DNA of 64,000 nt, taken from positions 24,399-88,398 of the forward strand of contig DAAP01000027.1 in the NCBI GenBank assembly GCA_001701165.1, written 5' to 3'. The notes under the pieces were generated by a model, which was given only the letters and a program-made list of their open reading frames with translations, was not told where the DNA came from and searched no databases. This document shows, piece by piece, positions 33,562-41,643 of the stretch (the stretch's first letter is position 1; each line of letters begins with the position of its first letter). This DNA is from Bacteroidales bacterium H4 (GTDB taxonomy: Bacteria; Bacteroidota; Bacteroidia; Bacteroidales; Muribaculaceae). Both the position numbers and the translations under genes were made by a program.

Positions 33562-35103
33562 TCAGTCTGTGTTTTGCTCGGATTGCTGCGGCGCCATGTC
33601 GGTGAAAATGCCTTCCGTGTCAGTATCCTCGGGCGGTGTCGGCAGCTTGGAAGGGTCGCCTTTCAGGCCGTTTTGTGCGCCTAAATCCATGAGGTAGTCA
33701 ATGGCGGCCTGACGTGTGGGTTCGATTTCGCAGTCGCGGGAAACTCGTGTCAGATTGGACATCAGCATTCCCACGGTGGGGCCTTGTGTCAGGCCGAACA
33801 TAGCCATGATGTCATAGCCGTTGAGTGCCGGGCGGAAGGCGCGTTCGGCGTCCAAGGCGTTGATGTCGGCAAATTTACGCTCGACAATGTCGAAGTTGTC
33901 GAGGAAGCGTTGTTTCTTTTCGATGTTTTTGGACGTGATGTCGGCGCGCGCCAGAATCATCAAGGCGTTCAGGTCGTCTTCGGCGTAGTTTATCAGCCGA
34001 CGCACGGCGCTGTCCGTTACTTCGTCTTCTACCAGCGCTATGGGGCGCATATGTAAGTCTACGAGGCGTTTGACGCGACGCATCTCGGCTCCCATAGGCA
34101 GCTTGAGCCGTGCAAATATGCGTGGCACCATCTTGGCGCCTATGAAGTTGTGGTTATGGAATGTCCATCCGGCTTGTGGGTCGTAGCGCTTAGTCAGCGG
34201 CTTGGCGATGTCGTGTAGCAGTGCCGCCCAGCGCACCCAGATGTCGTTGGTGGCGGCAGCCACGTTGTCCAGCACTTCGAGTGTGTGGTAGAAGTTGTCC
34301 TTATGTCCGCGTCCGTTGACCACCTGTACGCCCACCAGAGCCTCCAATTCGGGGAGGATTATGGCCAGCAACCCGCTGTGGTGCAGCAAGTCCCAGCCTA
34401 TGGAGGGACGCGGCGAGGCCATGATTTTGTTAAGCTCGGTGGTGATGCGCTCGGTGGTGATGATGCGTATACGCTCGGCCCGGGCGCATATGGCTTCGAA
34501 TGTCTCGGGGCAGATGTCAAATTGCAGTTGTGTGGCAAAACGTATGGCGCGCATCATTCGCAATGGGTCATCACTGAAGGTTATTTCCGGTTCCAGCGGC
34601 GTGCGTATTATGCGGTCTTGCAGGTCTTGCAGTCCGTTGTAATTGTCTATGAGCCGTCCGAAGGAGTCTTCGTTGATGCATATGGCCATAGCATTGATGG
34701 TGAAGTCACGCCGTGCAATGTCTTCCTCCAGCGTGCCGTCTTCGACTATGGGGTTGCGCGAATCGCGTTTGTAGCTCTCGCGGCGTGCGCCCACAAATTC
34801 CAATTCGAGCCTTCCGCGCTTGACCTGCGCTGTTCCGTAGCTGTGGAACACGCCGAGGTGTGTGCCTCGTCCGAGGCTTTTGGCCACGGCTGTAGCCAGA
34901 GTTATGCCCGAGCCTACGGTGACGAAGTCTATGTCGTTGAGATCGCCGCGGCGCAGCAATGCGTCGCGCACGTATCCGCCCACGACGTATGCATCCATAC
35001 CCAATTCGTCGGCTACATGGCCTACGCGTTTGAATATGCGGTCGCGCAGCAGCCGTGCGTAGTTGCTGTCGTCAGTTCTTTCTTCCGTCAGCCGTGTTGT
35101 CAT
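33562..35103 (-). CDS. cca: CCA tRNA nucleotidyltransferase with HD domain
   Basis: A 513-residue class II enzyme. The head has GGYVRD (42-47) and the catalytic DID (57-59), followed by RRDFTINAMAICI and the neck region (DDPLRMMRAIRFATQL). In the C-terminal half an HD motif (WAALLHDIAKP) shows a fused phosphohydrolase domain. It adds or repairs the CCA end of tRNAs. The start at 35103 is fixed by the ATGA overlap with the M24 gene; the frame continues upstream but would overlap that gene by 60 bases. Confidence 0.95.
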   Translation of the reverse strand: MTTRLTEERTDDSNYARLLRDRIFKRVGHVADELGMDAYVVGGYVRDALLRRGDLNDIDFVTVGSGITLATAVAKSLGRGTHLGVFHSYGTAQVKRGRLELEFVGARRESYKRDSRNPIVEDGTLEEDIARRDFTINAMAICINEDSFGRLIDNYNGLQDLQDRIIRTPLEPEITFSDDPLRMMRAIRFATQLQFDICPETFEAICARAERIRIITTERITTELNKIMASPRPSIGWDLLHHSGLLAIILPELEALVGVQVVNGRGHKDNFYHTLEVLDNVAAATNDIWVRWAALLHDIAKPLTKRYDPQAGWTFHNHNFIGAKMVPRIFARLKLPMGAEMRRVKRLVDLHMRPIALVEDEVTDSAVRRLINYAEDDLNALMILARADITSKNIEKKQRFLDNFDIVERKFADINALDAERAFRPALNGYDIMAMFGLTQGPTVGMLMSNLTRVSRDCEIEPTRQAAIDYLMDLGAQNGLKGDPSKLPTPPEDTDTEGIFTDMAPQQSEQNTD

Positions 35104-36320
35104 TGTTCGAAACTGATAAGTTGTGTAGGGGCGTTGGTGAGGCAGCGCATGGGGGCGTTCTCGCATACTACGTATGTACTTTCGATGCCTACGGCACCTA
35201 CGCCGGGAATAACGAATTTTGGCTCGATGGCGATGACGTTGCCGGCTTCGAGGATGTCACGGCTGCGCGGAGCTATGACGGGTAGTTCATTTATTTCGAT
35301 GCCTACGCCGTGTCCTACGAATCCGGCGTGCTGTCGGTGTCCCATGAAGTAGTGTTCAAGCCCGGCTTGTCGCGCCATATCGAGGGCTTTCTCATACATA
35401 TCCGAGGCTGCTGTCCCTACACGACCCATTTGGGCGAGGGTGTTGCAGATGTCTATGGACAGTTGGTGGGCGCGTTGTGCCTCCTCGGGGATGTCTCCCA
35501 ATACGAAGGTACGCGTCATATCGGTCATATATCCGGTGTAGTTGCCATTGACGTCCACCATTACCGTCATGCCGGGGCGCAGAATTGTGCCGTTGGCGCC
35601 TACGGGTAGCGACGGGTCGGCGCCCGCGCCTCCCAAGGCAAAGTCGTAGGGAGATGGCGCATCGGCGTTGTCTCCGGCCAGGACATTGCCCATATACAGT
35701 TCCATGTCGTTGCCGTTGATGCGGAACTGTCCGAGGCATCCTTCGAGTCGCGAGACGCGCTCTATCTCGACTTGCAGCTCGATGTCGGTCATGTTGTCTT
35801 GGTACAAGCGCGGAATCATGCGATAGACATGTTCGTGGCGGCTGCCGGATGCGGCTATTAGCTCTATCTCGCCGGCGGTCTTGACGGCGCGAGCGTGGCG
35901 TAGCAGGGCATCGGCATTGGCTACATCGCCGACTTCAACGCCCATGGCATGACACAGGCGCAGTATGGCATTGTAGGACAGGGTGTCTTGTTCCAAAGCT
36001 AAGTGCTTGGGCTTTGGAAGCGAATGGTGTTGCAGTTCCTCGAGAATGTTCTCGGGCTTGTGTATGGATATAACGCCGTCTCCTTCGAGGCCTACGGGTC
36101 GTTTGACAAAATAGGCCGGGGCATCTGAGTCACGATGTATGTATATGTATCCGCCGTAGACGCGTCCTGTCATATAGTACAGGTTGGCGTTGATGGTCAA
36201 CAACATGGCATCGATGCCATCTTGCTCCATAAGCTTCTTGAGGCGTGATAGTTTCAGCGCCAGTTCATCGGCGCTGAGCAGTTGCAGTATGTTTGACCGT
36301 TTCATAGCGTGTAGTGTCAT
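35100..36320 (-). CDS. M24-family Xaa-Pro aminopeptidase
   Basis: A 406-residue metallopeptidase with the creatinase-type N-terminal domain (about 1-150) and the pita-bread catalytic domain: MVDVNGNYTGYMTDMTRTFV (two Asp ligands), HGVGIEINELP (His ligand), AIEPKFVIPGVGAVGIES (Glu ligands). It removes N-terminal residues before proline. The start is uncertain between 36320 and 36305 (MKRSNILQLL). Its stop overlaps the cca start by ATGA. Confidence 0.9.
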   Translation of the reverse strand: MTLHAMKRSNILQLLSADELALKLSRLKKLMEQDGIDAMLLTINANLYYMTGRVYGGYIYIHRDSDAPAYFVKRPVGLEGDGVISIHKPENILEELQHHSLPKPKHLALEQDTLSYNAILRLCHAMGVEVGDVANADALLRHARAVKTAGEIELIAASGSRHEHVYRMIPRLYQDNMTDIELQVEIERVSRLEGCLGQFRINGNDMELYMGNVLAGDNADAPSPYDFALGGAGADPSLPVGANGTILRPGMTVMVDVNGNYTGYMTDMTRTFVLGDIPEEAQRAHQLSIDICNTLAQMGRVGTAASDMYEKALDMARQAGLEHYFMGHRQHAGFVGHGVGIEINELPVIAPRSRDILEAGNVIAIEPKFVIPGVGAVGIESTYVVCENAPMRCLTNAPTQLISFEQ

Positions 36321-36406
36321 AATATAAAAAGGTCTGTATGTCTTTTCTTTGTGTGGTTCGAATTTAAAAATGCAGGTGCGGCACTCGTGCCCTCGTTGCA
36401 TCGCGT

Positions 36407-37039
36407 TCAGACAATGTCCTTCAGCTCGCCGAAGGAGTGGATGACGGCGTCTGCGTCCTCGACATTCCCGAAACCATAGGCGCAGTATACCATCCGGGCG
36501 CCGGCGGCATGTGCTGCATCGCTGTCTCCCTGCGTATCACCCACGTACACCGGGAGGGTCAGGCCGTACTTATGCATAAGCAGTGCGATATTGCCGGCCT
36601 TGTCCAACCCTGTGCCGCCGTGGCTCAGCGCGTCTTTGAAGTAAGGACGCAGCCCGTTGACGTCAAGAAAGTTGTCAAGTCCGAGAGGCCCGCAATTGCT
36701 TACCATAAACAGCGGCAAACGGCGTGCCAGTTCGGGTATTGTTTCTACCACTCCGTCAAACAGGCGTCCGCGTAGCCCCGGCATCATTGTGGCCTCGTTG
36801 ACGTTGAGTAGTTGCAAAAAGCGTCCGTCGCTATCATGTCCCGGGGCGATGTCTTCGATGATGTCTTCGAGGTGCTTGCCCATTTCGCGCATCAGTACCT
36901 GACGTGTTACGCGCGGCACATCTGTGATGCCCGCCTGTTCGAAGGTCGTGTTCCATATCCGTGCATACGAGTCCACGGCATCCCACAGGGTACCGTCCAT
37001 GTCAAATATCAGTGCATCGCATTGCATCTTATCGTTCAT
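36407..37039 (-). CDS. HAD-family hydrolase, phosphoglycolate-phosphatase-like
   Basis: A 210-residue HAD subfamily IA enzyme with motif I FDMDGTLWDAVDSYARIW, motif II VSNCGPLG (Ser/Asn), the Lys in ALSHGGTGLDKAGNI, and motif III YVGDTQGDSDAAHAAG. The small helical cap is typical of phosphoglycolate phosphatases and beta-phosphoglucomutases. The start at 37039 overlaps the gldH stop (ATGA). Its substrate is not known. Confidence 0.88.
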   Translation of the reverse strand: MNDKMQCDALIFDMDGTLWDAVDSYARIWNTTFEQAGITDVPRVTRQVLMREMGKHLEDIIEDIAPGHDSDGRFLQLLNVNEATMMPGLRGRLFDGVVETIPELARRLPLFMVSNCGPLGLDNFLDVNGLRPYFKDALSHGGTGLDKAGNIALLMHKYGLTLPVYVGDTQGDSDAAHAAGARMVYCAYGFGNVEDADAVIHSFGELKDIV

Positions 37040-37518
37040 TTCTCGTAGTGCTTGGATGGTGGCAGCGGCGTGATGCCTATCTGTTCGATTTCGGTGAGTG
37101 TGTCCAGACGCATGATGTGGCGCAAGTGTAGCGAGCCTCCCTGACGCAGATGATGTCGCAGCCTCACGGTGTCGGTGTTCTGGTATGTGACGCCGCTGCC
37201 GTGGCCTCTCCATCGGCCCCATTCGTCGGCCAGTGTAACGTCCACGGTGTCTGTGGCCGTGCTGTCGGTCGAATCGTACTTGATTTCGAGCCACAGGTTG
37301 GAGTACTCGTAGTTGTGGCTGTGTCGTATTGTCAGCGCGATGCGGTCCGTGGCTTCGGCGCTGTCGGGCGTCAGTGTCACTGTCCGGCCATAGCGCCAGC
37401 CGTTGATGTCTATATCAGACCATGCGCCCGGCGTGCCGCCCGAACAAGACATAACCCCCGAGGCCGTCAGGGCGCCGAGCATCGCCAATAATATTATATG
37501 TAGATGCTTATTATGCAT
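37036..37518 (-). CDS. gldH: GldH-family gliding-motility-type lipoprotein
   Basis: A 160-residue lipoprotein: signal peptide with lipobox ending at Cys25 (GVMSCSGG), then the GldH fold with ALTIRHSHNYEYSNLWLEIKY and VTLADEWGRWRGHGSG as recognisable blocks. GldH is required for gliding in Flavobacterium, but it is also kept in non-motile Bacteroidales, where its role is not clear. The gene overlaps ricT by 8 bases and the HAD gene by 4. Confidence 0.88.
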   Translation of the reverse strand: MHNKHLHIILLAMLGALTASGVMSCSGGTPGAWSDIDINGWRYGRTVTLTPDSAEATDRIALTIRHSHNYEYSNLWLEIKYDSTDSTATDTVDVTLADEWGRWRGHGSGVTYQNTDTVRLRHHLRQGGSLHLRHIMRLDTLTEIEQIGITPLPPSKHYEK

Positions 37519-38971
37519 CTGCTTTTGGCTCTTTTGTCTGTTGGTTGTCGTTACCTTTGCCGTTATTACGCGGCTTTTTCTTGTTGCGGCGATTGGGCCG
37601 TGATTGTTTGTCTTGGGCTGCATCGCCATTGGACGGCTTGGAATCTTTGCTGTCTTTGGGCGTTTTTGGCGCTTTGTCCTTGGATGGCTTCTTTTTCTTG
37701 CGCTTCTTTTTGTCGAAGCGTGTCAGTTCGTCCTGATCCAGGAGGTCGTTGACGCTCGGGCGGTCTTTGGCTGCTGCTTCGGCTGCTTCGGCATCTCGCA
37801 GTAGCGTTGCGGGCTTTTTGCCTTCTTTGTTGAGGGCAATAATTTCGAATACGCGTTCGGCGTCCAAGGTTGTGAGGTTGGCGGCCATTGACTTGTCCGA
37901 TGAGTATATGATTTCGCGTTTGAATACATCGGTCTTGAAATGGTACCAGGTGGCATCTGCCGTTTCAAGTCGTACATTCTTGGGCGGCATGCGCTTGACT
38001 GTTTCGACATATGTGTCTACTTCGAAGTTGAGGCAGCACTTGAGCTTGGCGCACTGTCCGGCCAGTTTTTGTGGATTGAGCGAGATGTCCTGGAAGCGTG
38101 CGGCACTTGTGGAGACGCTGACGAAGTTTTGCATCCACGATGAGCAGCACAGCGGGCGACCGCAGGGGCCTATGCCGCCAATGCGTCCGGCTTCTTGGCG
38201 TGCGCCTATCTGCTTCATCTCAATGCGTATTTTGAAGGTGTCGGCCAAGACTTTGATTAATTGGCGAAAGTCGACGCGTGCGTCGGCTATGTAGTAGAAT
38301 ATCGCCTTGTTGCCGTCGCCCTGGTACTCTACGTCGCCGATTTTCATATCCAGTTGGAGGCTTTGGGCGATTTTGCGTGCGCGTATCATAGTGTCTTGCT
38401 CGCGTGCACGTGCTTCGTTGTATTTGTCAATGTCCGCCGGCTTGGCCTTGCGGAACACGCGCTTTGTCTCGGCGTTGGGCCGTATGCCGCTTTTGCGCAT
38501 TTGCAGGCGCACGAGTGCTCCGGTCAGTGTTACTGTCCCGATGTCGTGTCCCGGCTGGGCCTCTACGGCTACCAGGTCGCCGGCCTTGAGGGGGATGCCG
38601 GTGGAGTTCTTGTAGTATCCCTTGCGGGTGTTCTTGAACTGCACTTCCACCATGTCATCATCGGCGTATCCTCCGGGGATGTCTTCGAGCCAATTGAAAC
38701 AATGCAGCTTGTGCCTTGCTGTGTCCGAGCATCCGCTGCAGTCTCGGCATTTGTCCTTGGAACACGATCCGTTCGTCGCTTTGGAACACGATCCGTCCGT
38801 CGCTTTGGAACACGATCCGTCTGCCGCTTGGGGACATACGCACCGGCCTTGGCCGACTTCGGATTGCGTCTTGTCCTGCGAGGCATGATCCTCTGCGGCG
38901 CTGTTTGTTTCCTCTACGAGGGCGTGCAGGGCGTTGTTTATGTTTTCCAAATCGTTGATTTCGTTGCTCAT
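37511..38971 (-). CDS. ricT: RicT/YaaT-like PSP1-domain protein with Cys-repeat insertion
   Basis: A 486-residue protein. The PSP1 domain (about residues 110-320) has the conserved RicT cysteines in CGRPLCCSSWM and CAKLKCCLNFE. In Bacillus, RicT forms the Y-complex with Fe-S clusters and works with RNase Y. Here it sits directly before rny's 3' end (rny stops 6 bases upstream of this start), which suits that partnership. The N-terminal region has an extra Cys-rich insertion (GSCSKATDGSCSKATNGSC type) encoded by three 24-bp tandem repeats, and the C-terminus is a long Lys/Asp-rich tail (KKKRKKKKPSKDK type). Confidence 0.9.
   Translation of the reverse strand: MSNEINDLENINNALHALVEETNSAAEDHASQDKTQSEVGQGRCVCPQAADGSCSKATDGSCSKATNGSCSKDKCRDCSGCSDTARHKLHCFNWLEDIPGGYADDDMVEVQFKNTRKGYYKNSTGIPLKAGDLVAVEAQPGHDIGTVTLTGALVRLQMRKSGIRPNAETKRVFRKAKPADIDKYNEARAREQDTMIRARKIAQSLQLDMKIGDVEYQGDGNKAIFYYIADARVDFRQLIKVLADTFKIRIEMKQIGARQEAGRIGGIGPCGRPLCCSSWMQNFVSVSTSAARFQDISLNPQKLAGQCAKLKCCLNFEVDTYVETVKRMPPKNVRLETADATWYHFKTDVFKREIIYSSDKSMAANLTTLDAERVFEIIALNKEGKKPATLLRDAEAAEAAAKDRPSVNDLLDQDELTRFDKKKRKKKKPSKDKAPKTPKDSKDSKPSNGDAAQDKQSRPNRRNKKKPRNNGKGNDNQQTKEPKADA
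38757..38828. repeat. Three 24-bp tandem repeats in ricT
   Basis: TTGGAACACGATCCGTYCGTCGCT-like units at 38757-38780, 38781-38804 and 38805-38828, with one to three differences among them. In the minus-strand frame each gives the eight residues of the GSCSKATD repeat, so a change in copy number keeps the frame and adds or removes one Cys per unit. Confidence 0.92.
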
Positions 38972-38977
38972 ATCACC

Positions 38978-40522
38978 TTATTTGGCAAAACTTACCGAGC
39001 GTGTTTCGCGTATGACCGTAATTATGACCTGCCCGGGATAAGTGAGCTCGTCCTGTATGCGGCGTGCTATTTCGGCTGACAGCTTCTCTGTCTCGGCATC
39101 GTCAATTTTGTCGGCGCCGACAATGACGCGTAGTTCGCGTCCGGCCTGTATGGCATAAGTCTTGATGACTCCCGGGTATGAGAGTGCCAGTTGCTCGAGG
39201 TCTTTGAGTCGTTTGATGTATGCTTCGACAATTTCGCGGCGTGCGCCGGGGCGTGCGCCGGATATTGCATCGCATACTTGTACTATGGGTGCCAGCAGTG
39301 TTGTCTGCTCGATTTCGTCGTGGTGTGCGCCGATGGCGTTGCATATTTCGGGCTTTTCTTTGTACTTCTCGGCCAGTTTCATGCCCAGCAATGCGTGCGG
39401 CAGTTCGGGCTCCTCGTCGGGTACCTTGCCTATGTCATGCAGCAGTCCGGCGCGACGTGCCTTTTTGGGGTTGAGTCCGAGTTCCGAGGCCATGACGGCG
39501 CAGAGATTGGCTGTTTCACGTGAGTGTTGCAGCAGGTTTTGGCCGTAGCTGGAGCGGTATTTCATCTTGCCTACCAGTCGTATCAAGTCGGGGTGCAGGC
39601 CGTGTATGCCCAGATCTATGGCAGTGCGTTTGCCTGTTTCGATGATTTCTTCTTCGACTTGCTTGCGGACCTTGGCTACGACTTCTTCGATGCGGGCGGG
39701 GTGTATGCGTCCGTCTGACACGAGTTGGTGCAGGGCCAGACGCGCCACTTCGCGACGCACGGGGTCGAAGCCACTCAGTACTATTGCTTCGGGCGTATCG
39801 TCCACAATGATTTCGATGCCGGTAGCGGCTTCGAGGGCGCGGATATTGCGACCTTCGCGGCCGATGATGCGACCTTTGATTTCGTCCGAGTCGATATGGA
39901 ACACGGTCACCGAGTTTTCGATGGCGGTTTCGGTGGCGGTGCGCTGGATGCTTTGGATGATGATGCGCTTGGCTTCCTTATTAGCGGTCATTTTGGCCTC
40001 GTCCATGATGTCGTTTATGTAGGCGGCAGCGGCGGTTTTGGCTTCATCTTTAAGCGATTGGATGAGTTTCTCCTTGGCCTCTTCGGATGATAGACCGGAG
40101 ATGTGTTCCAGGGTTTGGCGCACTGATGCTTTTTCCTGTTCCAGCTCGGCTTCTTTGCGTTCTACGGCCTGGTATTGTTCGTCCAGGGTTTGGCGTGCAG
40201 CTTCAAGTTCGTTGCGTGTGCGAGCGTTTTCGCCCTGCTGTTGGTTCAGTTGCAGTTCGCGCTGTTTTTGCTTGGCTTCTATGGACTGAATCTTGGACAT
40301 GCGCTGGTTGGCGGCTTTTTCGGCCTCGGCCGTGATTTTGAGTGCTTCCTCGCGGCCTTCTATTTCCTTATCTTTCTTGATGTCGAGAGCCTGACGCTCG
40401 GCATCGGCCACGATTTGTCGTGCGCGGTTCTTGGCGGACGAGCGGTGTATCACTACTGTGACGACCACTCCTATGGCGGCGGCAATGATGGCGATGATTA
40501 TGGTTGTTACTAATGGTGTCAT
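38978..40522 (-). CDS. rny: Ribonuclease Y
   Basis: A 514-residue protein with an N-terminal transmembrane helix (about 4-24), a long coiled coil (to about 200), a KH domain (IKGRIIGREGRNIRALEAATG) and an HD domain (HSRETANLCAVMASELG, LLHDIGK). RNase Y is the membrane-bound endonuclease that starts mRNA decay in many bacteria. It is followed closely by ricT, whose product regulates RNase Y in Bacillus. The coiled coil has the Gln/Glu-rich pattern normal for the family. Confidence 0.97.
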   Translation of the reverse strand: MTPLVTTIIIAIIAAAIGVVVTVVIHRSSAKNRARQIVADAERQALDIKKDKEIEGREEALKITAEAEKAANQRMSKIQSIEAKQKQRELQLNQQQGENARTRNELEAARQTLDEQYQAVERKEAELEQEKASVRQTLEHISGLSSEEAKEKLIQSLKDEAKTAAAAYINDIMDEAKMTANKEAKRIIIQSIQRTATETAIENSVTVFHIDSDEIKGRIIGREGRNIRALEAATGIEIIVDDTPEAIVLSGFDPVRREVARLALHQLVSDGRIHPARIEEVVAKVRKQVEEEIIETGKRTAIDLGIHGLHPDLIRLVGKMKYRSSYGQNLLQHSRETANLCAVMASELGLNPKKARRAGLLHDIGKVPDEEPELPHALLGMKLAEKYKEKPEICNAIGAHHDEIEQTTLLAPIVQVCDAISGARPGARREIVEAYIKRLKDLEQLALSYPGVIKTYAIQAGRELRVIVGADKIDDAETEKLSAEIARRIQDELTYPGQVIITVIRETRSVSFAK

Positions 40523-40644
40523 ATAATGTCTGTATATGCTTGGTTGTTGTTATTGGGTTGGTTGTCTTGTTGTTATATGTATTGGTTGTTTGTTTTTCTG
40601 TTGCTATTTCGGGCATCATACTTGTCACGGCACTCTTGCCTGGT

Positions 40645-40728
40645 ACAAACGCCTATAGCCGCTCCGAGTATTCTTCGGGCGGCGTGCGGGTGTGTGCATT
40701 GCGATGCTTGGGGGCTTAAGGCGTGTGT
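40645..40728 (-). ncRNA. Candidate structured RNA between zapA and rny (possibly 6S RNA)
   Basis: On the minus strand a long-range stem (ACACACGCC against GGCGTTTGT, one mismatch) encloses a strong hairpin (GCCGC-CCGA with TCGG-A-GCGGC). Together they give the look of an interrupted rod with open centre. The 226-base zapA-rny gap has no open frame. In several bacteria the 6S RNA gene lies beside zapA, so 6S is the best guess, but the needed bulge sequence is not certain to me and no promoter of its own is seen. Confidence 0.35.
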
Positions 40729-40748
40729 TGTCGTTGTTAATCAGTCCT

Positions 40749-41054
40749 TTAAGACTTGGCTTCGGACTTGATTTCGAGCATGCGATCCAAGTCGGCTTCA
40801 AAGGCCTCCAGGAGGTGCTGTTGGTCGTCGACGCTTTGCTTGAGCTGATAATACAGCTTGGCAAACTGGAATGCCGCCATGGCCAAGATTTCCTTGGAGG
40901 TTTTGTTTTCAAATCTACGGCGCCATTCGGTCCACACACGGTTGACGTTGTATTCGGCCTCGCGTATGCGTTCCTCCTTGTCCGGCGCTATAGACATGCT
41001 TATGGGCGCGACATCGGCAATTTTTATTGTTATGTTTTGTTCCTTCTTTCCCAT
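40749..41054 (-). CDS. zapA: Cell division protein ZapA
   Basis: A 101-residue protein that follows the ZapA plan: an N-terminal strand region (QNITIKIADVAPISMSI), then EERIREAEYNVNRVW and a long C-terminal coiled coil (KLYYQLKQSVDDQQHLLEAF). ZapA binds and bundles FtsZ at the division site. The gene follows a coiled-coil gene by 55 bases on the minus strand. Confidence 0.9.
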   Translation of the reverse strand: MGKKEQNITIKIADVAPISMSIAPDKEERIREAEYNVNRVWTEWRRRFENKTSKEILAMAAFQFAKLYYQLKQSVDDQQHLLEAFEADLDRMLEIKSEAKS

Positions 41055-41109
41055 TGAATGTTCTCAAGCATCGTGAGGCAAAAATCGTGGGCGCTGTCAC
41101 CATATGCCG

Positions 41110-41406
41110 TCATCCATCGATGTCGGCGATGCAGCGGTCGATTTCCCGCACGAGTTCGGTGATAATGTTCCGGGTCTTCTCGATGGCATCACGGTCGGGC
41201 GCCAGGGTCGATGATACGCTGAGGTATTCGTTGCGGAGGCTCAGCTGCTCGATGTGCTGTTCCTTGTCGCGAAGCTCTCTCTCGAGCTCGGCAATGCGCT
41301 CCAAAGCTTGTGTACGTTCTTGACATACAGTGTCGTAGCGCTGTGCCAATACGTGCATTTTCTCGCTTATGCGCGACAGTGACTTATCTAATGACTCGGT
41401 TGCCAT
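41110..41406 (-). CDS. Small coiled-coil protein upstream of zapA, division-associated by position
   Basis: A 98-residue protein, mostly a single coiled coil (AQRYDTVCQERTQALERIAE; ERELRDKEQHIEQLSLRNE). It is ZapB-like in size and layout, and a comparable gene accompanies zapA in Bacteroidales as far as I recall, but homology to ZapB is not shown. The start at 41406 is preferred over an upstream ATG because the -7 box at 41422-41429 lies just before it. Confidence 0.72.
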   Translation of the reverse strand: MATESLDKSLSRISEKMHVLAQRYDTVCQERTQALERIAELERELRDKEQHIEQLSLRNEYLSVSSTLAPDRDAIEKTRNIITELVREIDRCIADIDG

Positions 41407-41421
41407 ATCTCCAAATTTCCA

Positions 41422-41429
41422 CAAAGTTA
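41422..41429 (-). promoter_or_regulatory. -7 element of the coiled-coil/zapA operon
   Basis: The minus strand reads TAACTTTG, a perfect -7 match, 15 bases before the ATG at 41406. A -33 TTTG at the usual distance is not seen. Confidence 0.6.
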
Positions 41430-41554
41430 GCAATTTTTTTCGTAAATCCGCTCCTGACCTGCAAAATTCGGCAAAATGAATCCTGAAAAACGATTTGTAA
41501 AACCTTGTTATATGCTTTATGTCGCCTCAAAATAGGTGCGGACGGCCATGGAAG

Positions 41555-41602
41555 TTGTATATGTGCGGGATTATGACTAAATTTGTCGATTATAGCGCTA
41601 TA
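41555..41602 (+). promoter_or_regulatory. Promoter of the dGTPase gene with a start-site palindrome
   Basis: TTG (41555-41557), 20 bases, TAAATTTG (41578-41585). The 12-bp palindrome TATAGCGCTATA (41591-41602) lies at the expected transcription start, a place where a repressor could act. The ATG follows at 41644. Confidence 0.7.
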
Positions 41603-41643
41603 GTAGGCGCTTGATTTTTTTTGAATTAGGCAAGTTCTTTTCA

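Noticed and set aside
34285..35352. 355-codon open frame antisense to cca and the M24 peptidase
   Set aside because: It crosses two well-supported minus-strand genes and shows no recognisable domain.
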